Below, one piece after another: positions 15,847 through 23,644 of a DNA stretch of 64,000 nucleotides. The notes under the pieces were generated by a model that ran no database searches, was not told the DNA's origin, and was given only the letters and a program-made list of their open reading frames with translations. The translations under genes were made by a program, and so were the position numbers. The stretch's first letter is position 1. Each line of letters starts with the position of its first letter. The DNA is from Mucilaginibacter rivuli (GTDB lineage: Bacteria > Bacteroidota > Bacteroidia > Sphingobacteriales > Sphingobacteriaceae): NCBI RefSeq assembly GCF_019391655.1, contig NZ_JAHXPQ010000004.1, positions 124,001 to 188,000 on the forward strand, written 5' to 3'.

Positions 15847-18800
15847 ATGAAAAAAGAAAATACTACCTTATTGGTACCGGTAAAAAGGGATGCCTGTAGT
15901 TTCTGGCGAAAATTAAAAGCAATTTTATTGATTGCCTCATTTTTTGCTGGAACCGGTAGGCTGCATGCCCAAGCCAACATTACCCTCAATTCTGCCAATA
16001 CCACAGGTAATTATACGGCCACACATAGCATTACACTCGATAATGGCTTTTCAGCCAACGGGTCTGTGGGATCATTCAGCGCGACGATCATCCCACCATC
16101 CTTGTTTAACTGTGGCGCATTAGGCATACCGAGCAGCACGATGAACTACGTGGCCACCTATGTACCCAGGACAGCCATCAGCGATGCGAGCACTATAGGT
16201 TCGCATACCATATGCGAGGTTAACCAAACCATACAATACTTTGATGGCCTGGGCAGGCCGATACAAGCCGTGCAGGTAAAAGCCAATCCCGATGGTACAA
16301 AGGATCTAATACAGCCCGTGGCATACGATGCTTTTGGACGTGAACCTATCAAGTACCTGCCCTATACCACGGCGGCAGGCACATCCGGAAATTATAGGGC
16401 CGATGCCTTAACAGGAACCCTTGGCTACAGTAACAGCGCACAATATAATTTTTATAACCCATCAACTGCCCAAAACTACGGTACTAACACCAGCCCCTAC
16501 GCGGTAACAGTGTTTGAGTCCTCGCCATTGAACAGGCCGTTGGAGCAGGGCTCGCCGGGTGATGTATGGCAACCAGCCGGCAGCAGGACGGCGACAGCAG
16601 GCAGAACAGTGGTGATGGAGTATGGGACCAATGTTGCCGGCGAAGTATTGCTATGGGTGGTGAACAGCGCCGGAGCAACAGCAACGACATCATACGCAGC
16701 TAATACCCTTTATAAAACCACTGTTAAAGATGAGAACTGGACAAGCGGGCAGCTACATACGACGGAAGAGTTCAAGGATATTGACGGGCATGTCGTGCTG
16801 AAACGTATCTATAACGATAATAACGGCACCCCCGAAACACTGTCTACCTATTATATCTACGATGACCTGAACAACCTGAGCTACGTAGTGCCGCCGCTGG
16901 TAACAGCCACGACCTTTACTGAAAGTGAAGCAGTCTTCAATAACCTGATCTACGGATATCATTATGATGAACGGAATCGCTTGGTACAAAAGAAGATACC
17001 GGGCAAAGGTTGGGAGTACATGGTGTACAACAAGCTCGACCAGGTAGTAGCCACACAGGATGCCAACCAGATGGCCAACAACCAATGGATAGTGACCAAA
17101 TATGATACTTTTGGCAGAAGGGTGATCAGCGGGATATTGTCAACAACGGACAACCAAAACATCCTGCAAACTGCAGTAAACGCGGCGACTACCTTATGGG
17201 AAGGCCGCCCTGCGGGAAGCGATTATACCAATGTGGCATGGCCCACAGCTATGATCAGCAAATTATCAGTAAGCTATTACGACAATTACGATATACCGGG
17301 CCTGCCGTATGACCACCATACCGAAAATAGCCAAATGACACGTGGCCTGCTTACAGCATCAAAAATAAACGTACTGGGCACAACCGATATGCTGTGGACG
17401 GTAAACTATTATGATGACAAGGGCAGGGTAACCAGTACCTATGCGCAGCATTACCTGGGTGGCACGGCTAACACAGGTAATTATGATAAGATAGTAAACA
17501 CCTACGATTTCACTAATGCTGTTACAGCCAGTACACGAAACCATTACACAGCAACGGCAGGCAGCAGCCCTGCAGTAACCATTGCCAACACATTTGTTTA
17601 CGACCATGTGGGCCAGAAACGCCAGAGCTTTGAGAACATTAACAGCACGGCGAACGCAACACTGATAAGCCAGGTTGACCTGAACGAAACAGGGCAGGCT
17701 TATCAAAAACACCTGCACAGTACGGATAATGGTTCGAACTTTTTGCAGGATATAACATACAGCTATAACGAACGTGGTTGGCTGAAAACAGCCAACGCTC
17801 CATTATTCGCAATGGAATTGAAATATAATGACGGCACAACACCACAATACAATGGTAACATTGCTAATCAAAACTGGGGAACGCCGGGCAGTTTGACCAA
17901 CAGCTTTACCTACAGTTACGATGCGCTAAACAGACTGAGCAGTGGTATAGGAAACACGGGTAATATTGAAAGTGGTATCGATTATGACAAGATGGGTAAC
18001 ATCAGCCATCTGAACCGCTATTACGATAGCACGCTGATCGATCAGTTGACTTATAATTATACCAACAGCAGCAACCTAACCAACCAGTTACAAAGCGTGG
18101 CGGATGTATCATCAGATGCCGGAACTAAGGGATATAAAACAGGTACGCATAGTTATACCTACGATGCCAATGGCAATATGCTGACAGATGATAGTAAAGG
18201 CCTAACCGTGGCGTATAATCTGCTGAACCTACCGCAAACGGATACGCTATCCTCAGGAATAATAACGTATACGTATGATGCAGGTGGCAGGAAATTGAGA
18301 AAGGCGAGTACGATAGGTTCTGGAACATCGACGGATTATATAGCCGGTATACAATATACAAATGGTAATATTGATTTTATACAAACAGAAGAAGGCCGTG
18401 CACTAAAAAGTGGCAGCAACTATAATTACGAATATAATCTGTCAGATCACTTAGGCAATACTAGATTGTCATTTGATACGCATAGCAATGTAACAAGCAC
18501 CACGCAGCAAACCGATTACATGCCGTTTGGTATGGAGATTACTGCAGGCAGTGTTGTTAGTCCGAAAAATCTATATCTTTATAACGCTAAAGAATTGCAA
18601 GAAGAACTTGGCCAATACGATTACGGCGCAAGGTTTTATGACCCAGTAATAGCGAGGTGGACGAGTGTGGATCCGTTGGCGGAGAAGTTTAGGAGGTGGT
18701 CGCCATATAATTATGGAGTAGATAACCCATTGAGATACATTGATCCTGATGGCATGGGGGTTAATGACTTTGTGGCGATAAAATCAGCAAACGGCGATGT

Positions 18801-19479
18801 TAATTACAAGTGGGATGCAAATGTTCATAATGATGCAGATGCAGAAAGGCTTCATGGAAAAGGGGCTACAGATGCTACACCGGGTGGAGTAAATAAAGTC
18901 TATAATGATGAAAATGGCAATAGTATAACGTTAAATGGACAGAGTGGCCATTGGACTTATACGGCGCTCTTAGACCCAAGTCATTATTTGGCACCACAGT
19001 TTACTCCGGCGGGTTTAGGGATGGGGATTAACTTGCCGGGTCTTAATATGGCAGAAGGTGTAGGAATAGTGACTGCTAATTTAGCGACCGGGCTACTTGG
19101 GGCAGTTGAATCGGGTACGGCAGCTATCGCTCAAGGAATTATTAGGGAAAGTGGTGGAGTGGCTGAAACAGCTACCGCTGAAACTATGGAGGCAGGTACA
19201 CACAGTGTTTATCAAGGATTAGATGCAGCAGGGGATGTAAGATATGTAGGAATTACAAGTAGAGACGCAGCAATAAGGTTTGGTGAACATTTGGCATCCG
19301 GAACTGAAAGGGCGAACTTAGAATATCGAGTAGTTGAAGGAGCAACTGGTTTAACTAAGGATGCGGCGCGCGTAATAGAACAAAATATGATTAACTCGAA
19401 TGGTTTGGGTAATTTATTAAATAAAATTAATTCAATCGCACCAAAGAACTGGGCACAATTTGGGGTTACGCCACCATAA
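15847..19479 (+). CDS. Secreted RHS repeat polymorphic toxin with DUF6443 N-terminus and GIY-YIG-like C-terminal domain
   Basis: 1210 residues. The N-terminus has a basic stretch and hydrophobic signal. Next comes a DUF6443-type segment (IQYFDGLGRPIQAV, VAYDAFGREPIKYLPY), many YD/RHS strands (YDALNRLSSG, YTYDANGNMLTDD) and the RHS core box (LSDHLGNTRLSF, YNAKELQEELGQYDYGARFYDP, YNYGVDNPLRYIDPDGM) at about residues 875-975. After the box comes a different region with a hydrophobic stretch (1075-1105), then a tip at about 1120-1210: VYQGLDAAGDVRYVGIT, IRFGEH and a later Glu in RVIEQ, matching the GIY-YIG nuclease plan. The tip is A+T richer than the core, as expected for exchanged toxin cassettes. 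A putative immunity gene follows 13 bases later. Confidence 0.85.
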   Translation: MKKENTTLLVPVKRDACSFWRKLKAILLIASFFAGTGRLHAQANITLNSANTTGNYTATHSITLDNGFSANGSVGSFSATIIPPSLFNCGALGIPSSTMNYVATYVPRTAISDASTIGSHTICEVNQTIQYFDGLGRPIQAVQVKANPDGTKDLIQPVAYDAFGREPIKYLPYTTAAGTSGNYRADALTGTLGYSNSAQYNFYNPSTAQNYGTNTSPYAVTVFESSPLNRPLEQGSPGDVWQPAGSRTATAGRTVVMEYGTNVAGEVLLWVVNSAGATATTSYAANTLYKTTVKDENWTSGQLHTTEEFKDIDGHVVLKRIYNDNNGTPETLSTYYIYDDLNNLSYVVPPLVTATTFTESEAVFNNLIYGYHYDERNRLVQKKIPGKGWEYMVYNKLDQVVATQDANQMANNQWIVTKYDTFGRRVISGILSTTDNQNILQTAVNAATTLWEGRPAGSDYTNVAWPTAMISKLSVSYYDNYDIPGLPYDHHTENSQMTRGLLTASKINVLGTTDMLWTVNYYDDKGRVTSTYAQHYLGGTANTGNYDKIVNTYDFTNAVTASTRNHYTATAGSSPAVTIANTFVYDHVGQKRQSFENINSTANATLISQVDLNETGQAYQKHLHSTDNGSNFLQDITYSYNERGWLKTANAPLFAMELKYNDGTTPQYNGNIANQNWGTPGSLTNSFTYSYDALNRLSSGIGNTGNIESGIDYDKMGNISHLNRYYDSTLIDQLTYNYTNSSNLTNQLQSVADVSSDAGTKGYKTGTHSYTYDANGNMLTDDSKGLTVAYNLLNLPQTDTLSSGIITYTYDAGGRKLRKASTIGSGTSTDYIAGIQYTNGNIDFIQTEEGRALKSGSNYNYEYNLSDHLGNTRLSFDTHSNVTSTTQQTDYMPFGMEITAGSVVSPKNLYLYNAKELQEELGQYDYGARFYDPVIARWTSVDPLAEKFRRWSPYNYGVDNPLRYIDPDGMGVNDFVAIKSANGDVNYKWDANVHNDADAERLHGKGATDATPGGVNKVYNDENGNSITLNGQSGHWTYTALLDPSHYLAPQFTPAGLGMGINLPGLNMAEGVGIVTANLATGLLGAVESGTAAIAQGIIRESGGVAETATAETMEAGTHSVYQGLDAAGDVRYVGITSRDAAIRFGEHLASGTERANLEYRVVEGATGLTKDAARVIEQNMINSNGLGNLLNKINSIAPKNWAQFGVTPP

Positions 19480-19492
19480 TTTAGAAAGAATA

Positions 19493-19990
19493 ATGACAAG
19501 AGTAAATACGAAAATAGGAGATATATTCTCAGTTAACTTGGGTACTAATAATAAGAGGTATTTTCAATATATCGCAAATGATAGGAGCCAGCTAAATAGT
19601 GATGTAATTAGAGGGTTTAGTAAACATTATCCGATTGACTCAATACCAAATCTTTCTGAAATAATTCAAGATGAGATATTATTTTATGCGCACTGCATAA
19701 CGAAACTGGGCGTTAAAATGGGATTGTGGGAAAAAGTAGGCAATGTGCAAGAAATCGGTAATCCGTTCGATATCTTATTTAAGGATACCAATGATTATGG
19801 TAAAAAAGTTGGAGAAGAGCCTATCAAGGTCTCAGATAAATGGTATGTATGGAGGATAAATGAAAATTTTTTACGTATTGGTAAATTAGAGGGAGAATTT
19901 CGAAAAGCATACATGGGATTAGTTATCAATCCTAATGGCATCGTTGAACTTCTAAAAGGAAAGAAGTATCCTATTAATTATCCAGAGTGA
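19493..19990 (+). CDS. Putative immunity protein for the RHS toxin (Imm26-like start)
   Basis: 165 residues from the ATG at 19493; a TTG at 19460 inside the toxin gene would add 11 residues but is less likely. No signal peptide, so cytoplasmic. The beginning KIGDIFSVNLG resembles Imm26-type immunity proteins (GDIF followed by a beta strand), and the rest is mixed alpha/beta with YFQYIAND and WYVWRINENF. Its location directly after an RHS toxin tip, its size, its low G+C and the strong terminator behind it all fit an immunity gene. The specific Imm family is a guess from a short motif; the immunity role is inferred from position. Confidence 0.62.
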   Translation: MTRVNTKIGDIFSVNLGTNNKRYFQYIANDRSQLNSDVIRGFSKHYPIDSIPNLSEIIQDEILFYAHCITKLGVKMGLWEKVGNVQEIGNPFDILFKDTNDYGKKVGEEPIKVSDKWYVWRINENFLRIGKLEGEFRKAYMGLVINPNGIVELLKGKKYPINYPE

Positions 19991-20036
19991 AGAATGGGTG
20001 GTGTACCAAAATGCTGGTGCTGAAATAAGTAATTAC

Positions 20037-20068
20037 AACAGCCCAGCCACAACTGGGCTTTGTTGTTT
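20037..20068 (+). terminator. Intrinsic terminator after the toxin-immunity pair
   Basis: Stem AGCCCAG (20040-20046), loop CCACAA, stem CTGGGCT (20053-20059), extended by CAAC/GTTG-type pairing outside and followed by a T-rich run. It ends the transcription unit of the secreted-protein island. Confidence 0.8.
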
Positions 20069-20310
20069 AGTTACTTCTTATAAGCTAATCTTGTTTTAGC
20101 ATGTTGGATGAGTCCATCAATGGAATACATGAGGCAATTTATGATAGTTTTTAGCCTGCTTTTTTACAAGGTAACAGATTTTGGTTCTTAGATAATCTAC
20201 CTTTTAAGGAATACAGGTTAATCCCATTGAAAAAATCATTAAATACTTTCCTACACTTGATTAGACAGGGTATATAAAACCCATTTCAATAGAGTAACTG
20301 TAGGAATTTC

Positions 20311-20592
20311 AATTCAGAAATTATACACCCTCTATAAAACATAAATTTTCAATATTCTTGAATTAAGTTTTTAGGACTATTATTTGAAAATCTTACCTTT
20401 TAATAAGTCAGGATAAACTATCATTTGAAAACAAAAATCTAACTTCTTAATTCACAATTTTTGTACCCTCTATAAACAGTAAAATTTCATAATTTGTGAA
20501 TTGAGTTCAATGATTTATTTCAACAGATCAAACCAATTCAAGAATTTAACTTCCCCTATAAAAACTAAATTTTAAGATTTTGTGAATTAAGT
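20311..20592. repeat. Cluster of three imperfect palindromic ~60-bp repeats centred on CCCTCTATAAA
   Basis: Units at about 20311-20371, 20449-20506 and 20535-20592. Each begins AATTCA or AATTCAC, has a central CCCTCTATAAA or close variant (CCCCTATAAAA in unit 3), then TAAAATTT-like bases, and ends TTGAATTAAG or TGTGAATTAAGTT, so the outer arms are complementary. Centres are about 137 and 86 bases apart. A degenerate half copy (GGGTATATAAAACCC) lies near 20269-20283. Spacing is irregular and spacers differ, so this is not CRISPR. Function unknown. Confidence 0.6.
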
Positions 20593-20629
20593 TTGAGGGA
20601 GGAGTGATATACAATTATTGAGCAAAGTT

Positions 20630-20721
20630 ACGCTCATAGCTTCTGTAGCGTGCAAGAACTTCCCGCATAAACCACTTCGTTATTTATTCGTTTGCTTCTT
20701 GCACTTGATCGCTATAAGCGT
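20630..20721. repeat. Long imperfect inverted repeat
   Basis: The left arm (20630-20658) contains ACGCT, ATAGC and GCGTGCAAGAA; the right arm (20696-20721) contains TTCTTGCAC, GCTAT and AGCGT, complementary with a few mismatches. The loop is about 37 bases. It could form a large hairpin or be the footprint of a mobile element; no T tract follows. Confidence 0.5.
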
Positions 20722-20920
20722 TTATTGGCGTCATAATTATTTATTCACTTAACTCAAATCAACATGGAAAAACTGCAAAACTTCATTTAAATTTACTCTG
20801 ATTTTAGGATTAGATATAGGGGAACCATAAATGTTTACTCCCTTGTTTAACCCTTAAATAAAGCAATTATCAAATACATCATTTATTCACAGATTTAACA
20901 ACAAATTCAGACAGAATACC

Positions 20921-20970
20921 GCACTCATGGGGTGCTGGAGGTCGTGGGTTCGAATCCCGCCATCCCGACA
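20921..20970 (+). other. tRNA-Pro 3' half fragment (probable integrative-element att scar)
   Basis: From CATGGGGT to CATCCCGA the sequence reads as the 3' half of a tRNA: U33, an apparent GGG anticodon, variable loop AGGTC, T stem GTGGG/CCCGC around TTCGAAT, acceptor strand CATCCCG and discriminator A. The 5' half (a CGGGATG acceptor strand and D arm) is missing upstream, and the 5' side of the anticodon stem does not pair. Anticodon-loop-to-3'-end blocks are the classic crossover segments of tyrosine integrases, so this is likely an attL/attR remnant rather than a functional tRNA. No integrase gene is in the window. Confidence 0.6.
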
Positions 20971-21025
20971 GAGCAAAAGGTTCATGAGCTGATGATGAGC
21001 CTTTTGTTTAATTATCTATATGTTG

Positions 21026-21790
21026 TCATCTTACTAATGGTCGGCCATTTAATGCGTGCACAAGAAGCCATAATGCCAGCATGCCATAGCATATTCCAAG
21101 AACGATAACCCACGTATCATTTTTTAATATATAAAAAGCAAACAACGGTAGTACCTGTAATGCGTGCATACCAATAAAGTGCGCTATACGCAGATCGCCA
21201 TATTTACGGCTCCAGTTCAAAAATGGCAGGCCCTTCTCCTCGTCGGGGCCGCCGATGGTATGTGTAAGCCGTCCGCCCATTACCGCTCCTTCCATAGCAA
21301 ATATTACAAACAAAAAAATGCCTAAGCGAATACTCCAAAGGTAGTAGCCCGGCAATTCCGGAAATTGTTGGGTACAAAATAATATGCCGATATACCCGGT
21401 ATATAATGTAACACACGTAGCGGCCAGCCCCATTAGGGTGTAAAGCGCCGAATAAATATATGTGGTTTGATTAAAATGCGATAATTGCCCGCGTGCGGCC
21501 TGCAGGGCAATGTATAATAATTCAAAGCCAAGCAGTGCAACAGTAACCCAATTATACCAGTTGATTTGCGTAGGTAACCCAAGGTAAAATGTAAACCAGG
21601 CCATGGTCCACGAATATATGCCTATAGAAACGGCGAATTTAATGGGTTTATACCATGCATTAACTCCCATAACTTGTACCCTCGTCAACCTGGAGGCAAC
21701 AAGAAAAAGCATTGAGGCCGCAAAGCAAACCAATCCAAAATAAAATAAGGGTTCATTTCTGTACTTGATCGTGAGTATGAAATTGTTCAT
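21026..21790 (-). CDS. Polytopic membrane protein of unknown function (~7 TM), TetR-SDR operon
   Basis: 254 residues with about seven hydrophobic helices. Recognisable short patterns include ASRLTRVQVMGVNAWYKP near residue 35, GAVMGGRLTHTIGG near 165, and HFIGMHALQVLPL near 205, where the two histidines in membrane helices could bind a metal or haem (inference). I do not recognise the family. It is the last gene of a three-gene minus-strand unit (TetR, SDR, this) and lies 26 bases behind the SDR gene, so it probably works on the same lipid, quinone or aldehyde substrate as the SDR. Confidence 0.75.
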   Translation of the reverse strand: MNNFILTIKYRNEPLFYFGLVCFAASMLFLVASRLTRVQVMGVNAWYKPIKFAVSIGIYSWTMAWFTFYLGLPTQINWYNWVTVALLGFELLYIALQAARGQLSHFNQTTYIYSALYTLMGLAATCVTLYTGYIGILFCTQQFPELPGYYLWSIRLGIFLFVIFAMEGAVMGGRLTHTIGGPDEEKGLPFLNWSRKYGDLRIAHFIGMHALQVLPLFAFYILKNDTWVIVLGICYGMLALWLLVHALNGRPLVR

Positions 21791-21816
21791 AATATCGGGG
21801 TTAAAAATTAATAGCT

Positions 21817-22596
21817 TTAATTCGTTGGCTTTGCGAGTTTCTTTTTAATTTTCATCATAAAAAAATCGGGCATAACGCGTGGCAGGTTTGAAATAATCCA
21901 GTTGGTGAAGCCAACGATCTTCTTACCCTTTCCTTTTGTTAAAAGATCAACTCCGGCTTTTGCTACAATGGAAGGATGTATTGGTTTATTGGTTTTGTAA
22001 GCGTTGGTTTTAAGCATTTCTGTTGTGGTAAACTGTGTATCCACAGGACCGGGACACAGTGCGGTAACAATTACACCGGTACCTTCCAATTCTGCGGCAA
22101 CGGTTTCAGAAAACGCCAGCACAAATGCTTTGGTGGCGGAGTATACAGAATAATAAGGGAAAGGCAGAAACGATAATAAAGATGCGACATTCATAATACG
22201 ACCATAACCTTTCTGCCTCATATCGTGACCAAAAAGCTTAGTTAGCGTTACAAGCGAGGATATATTAAGGCCAATCATTTGTAATTCAGTTGATAATGGG
22301 GTTTCTACAAAATCTCCGTAAACCCCCATGCCGGCGTTATTAACCAGCATGGTAACTTCCAGTCCCTCACTTTTAATATGCTCATAAAGTTGTACAGCAT
22401 TTTCCGGTTTAGATAGGTCTTTAACAATGATTCTTACATTTATAGCATGTGCAGCGGTAAACTCTTGTTTTAAATATTCCAGCTTATCGGCGGTTCGGGC
22501 AACCAATACCAGGTCAAATTTTCTTTCCGCAAGTATTTTAGCCATTTCATAACCAATACCGGTAGATGCCCCGGTAATCAATACAAGATCTTTCAT
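21817..22596 (-). CDS. SDR-family short-chain dehydrogenase/reductase
   Basis: 259 residues, classical SDR fold. The cofactor motif TGASTGIGYEMA is at residues 8-19, NNAG at about 90, and the active site Ser plus YSATK (Tyr-x3-Lys) at about residues 140-160. The Arg after the second strand (VARTADKL) suggests NADP preference. The C-terminal KIKKKL tail is basic. The DltE/YqjQ-like subgroup acts on acyl or aldehyde-type substrates, but the substrate cannot be told. It follows the TetR gene after a 65-base gap that contains a palindromic operator. Confidence 0.88.
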   Translation of the reverse strand: MKDLVLITGASTGIGYEMAKILAERKFDLVLVARTADKLEYLKQEFTAAHAINVRIIVKDLSKPENAVQLYEHIKSEGLEVTMLVNNAGMGVYGDFVETPLSTELQMIGLNISSLVTLTKLFGHDMRQKGYGRIMNVASLLSFLPFPYYSVYSATKAFVLAFSETVAAELEGTGVIVTALCPGPVDTQFTTTEMLKTNAYKTNKPIHPSIVAKAGVDLLTKGKGKKIVGFTNWIISNLPRVMPDFFMMKIKKKLAKPTN

Positions 22597-22629
22597 ATCA
22601 TAAAAATTAAATAATCTATGTTTATTAAT

Positions 22630-22642
22630 TGAACATTGTTCA
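22630..22642. promoter_or_regulatory. Probable TetR operator in front of the SDR gene
   Basis: The 13-bp palindrome TGAACATTGTTCA is identical to the core of the palindrome upstream of the tetR gene (23303-23315). It is 34 bases upstream of the SDR start, inside the TetR-SDR gap, and would allow separate control of the two downstream genes. Confidence 0.65.
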
Positions 22643-22661
22643 TAATTTAAGAAAAAAATAA

Positions 22662-23279
22662 CTATAATTTCTTCAATATCTTTAAAAACTCCTCGTAACC
22701 CGCTGAAACAATTTGGTCCTCATTTTCAAAGTGAACGGCTTTAGCACGATCGCTGATTTGCAAACTGCACATGCCATGAACAAGGCCCCATATCATAAAA
22801 GTTAAAGGTTCTGCTTTATGCCCTTCAAAATGGTGTTGATTTATACACTGCTCAACCGTTGTCTTTAAAACGCCGAAGGCCGACTTACCCTCATCCCATT
22901 CTTCTTTCTTACTTTCGTTTAAAACTGCCATTGGCGCTTTCAATGTAAACATAAGTTCATACATATCAGGATTTTCCATAGCAAAGTTAATATACAGGCG
23001 GCCCATCGCCATAAGGCGTTCCATAGGTTTTTCTACATTCGCCAGCACTTTAAACTGCTCGCCTAACTGCGCAAATCCCAAACTGTGTAGTTCGTTTAAT
23101 ATTGCATTTTTATCTTTAAAATAAAGGTAAACTGTGCCTACACTGTAATCAATATTTTTAGCAATGCTGCGTATGGTGGTCTGCTCCACGCCATTTTGCA
23201 CAAACAGCTTTCGGGCGCTATTTAATATCAGCGTTTTTAACTGCTCCTTTTCTTTTGCTTTACGGTCTGCTATTGCCAT
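22662..23279 (-). CDS. TetR/AcrR-family transcriptional repressor
   Basis: 205 residues. The N-terminal helix-turn-helix is clear: LILNSARKLFVQNGVEQTTIRSIAKNI then VGTVYLYFKDKNAIL (residues 15-62). The C-terminal region matches the TetR_C family with EEWDEG and MIWGLVHGMC. It likely represses itself and the downstream SDR and membrane genes, because identical palindromes precede both transcription starts. The ligand is unknown. Confidence 0.9.
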   Translation of the reverse strand: MAIADRKAKEKEQLKTLILNSARKLFVQNGVEQTTIRSIAKNIDYSVGTVYLYFKDKNAILNELHSLGFAQLGEQFKVLANVEKPMERLMAMGRLYINFAMENPDMYELMFTLKAPMAVLNESKKEEWDEGKSAFGVLKTTVEQCINQHHFEGHKAEPLTFMIWGLVHGMCSLQISDRAKAVHFENEDQIVSAGYEEFLKILKKL

Positions 23280-23296
23280 AATAAATTACACAACAA

Positions 23297-23321
23297 ATAT
23301 AATGAACATTGTTCATTATAT
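23297..23321. promoter_or_regulatory. 25-bp perfect palindrome upstream of tetR (auto-operator)
   Basis: A perfect palindrome of 12-bp arms around one central T, with core TGAACATTGTTCA, ending 18 bases upstream of the tetR start. The same core recurs at 22630-22642. This spacing suits occlusion of the promoter by a TetR dimer. Confidence 0.72.
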
Positions 23322-23390
23322 GATTTTTTTGATGAAATTAATTTTATGCAATCACAATAATGGCTTATAATGCCCCACAAGAATGGTGTG

Positions 23391-23424
23391 CAGATGTTGT
23401 GGGTTCGAATCCCCGGCTCATCGA
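23391..23424 (+). other. Degenerate tRNA/tmRNA-like T-arm fragment
   Basis: GTGGG, TTCGAAT, CCCCG and GGCTCATCGA resemble the T arm and acceptor end of a tRNA or tmRNA, but only three of five T-stem pairs form and no 5' part exists upstream. Identity not assigned. With the fragment at 20921-20970 it brackets the TetR-SDR-membrane operon. Confidence 0.35.
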
Positions 23425-23487
23425 TTTTCTCTAATTTTCAGTCCGATACTACATCATCCATCAATTTCGGCTTTTACTAAAATCTGT

Positions 23488-23495
23488 TATATTTG
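23488..23495 (+). promoter_or_regulatory. Bacteroidota-type -7 box (TATATTTG) for the exopolysaccharide operon
   Basis: TATATTTG fits TAnnTTTG exactly; a TTTC lies about 19 bases upstream at the -33 position. It is some 150 bases before the Wza start, leaving a long leader. Confidence 0.45.
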
Positions 23496-23644
23496 CATTG
23501 CGTCTGATAATGTTTCATATTCAACATCTAAACACACATTATTTGCGTAAATTGTGGTTGATGTGCCCGTCAAATTTTTACACGGAGCAATGATTTGGGT
23601 ATTCTTTATACTTGTTTACTATTGGCTTTAACATTCATAATTTA

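Larger units (their letters stand above)
20069..21025. other. Gene-poor interval with repeats and an integration scar
   Basis: About 950 bases without a supported gene. It holds a cluster of three palindromic repeats (20311-20592), a long imperfect inverted repeat (20630-20721) and a tRNA-Pro 3' fragment (20921-20970), annotated separately. The rest is A+T-rich sequence in which I see nothing else. Confidence 0.6.

Noticed and set aside
20311..20592. CRISPR array
   Set aside because: Units are imperfect, of unequal spacing (about 137 and 86 bases between centres), and there are no cas genes or constant spacers.
20311..20592. Integron attC array
   Set aside because: No R-box/L-box (RYYYAAC/GTTRRRY) pattern, no cassettes between the units and no intI gene in the window.
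20890..20970. Functional tRNA-Pro gene
   Set aside because: No 5' acceptor strand, D arm or matching 5' side of the anticodon stem; only the 3' half is present.
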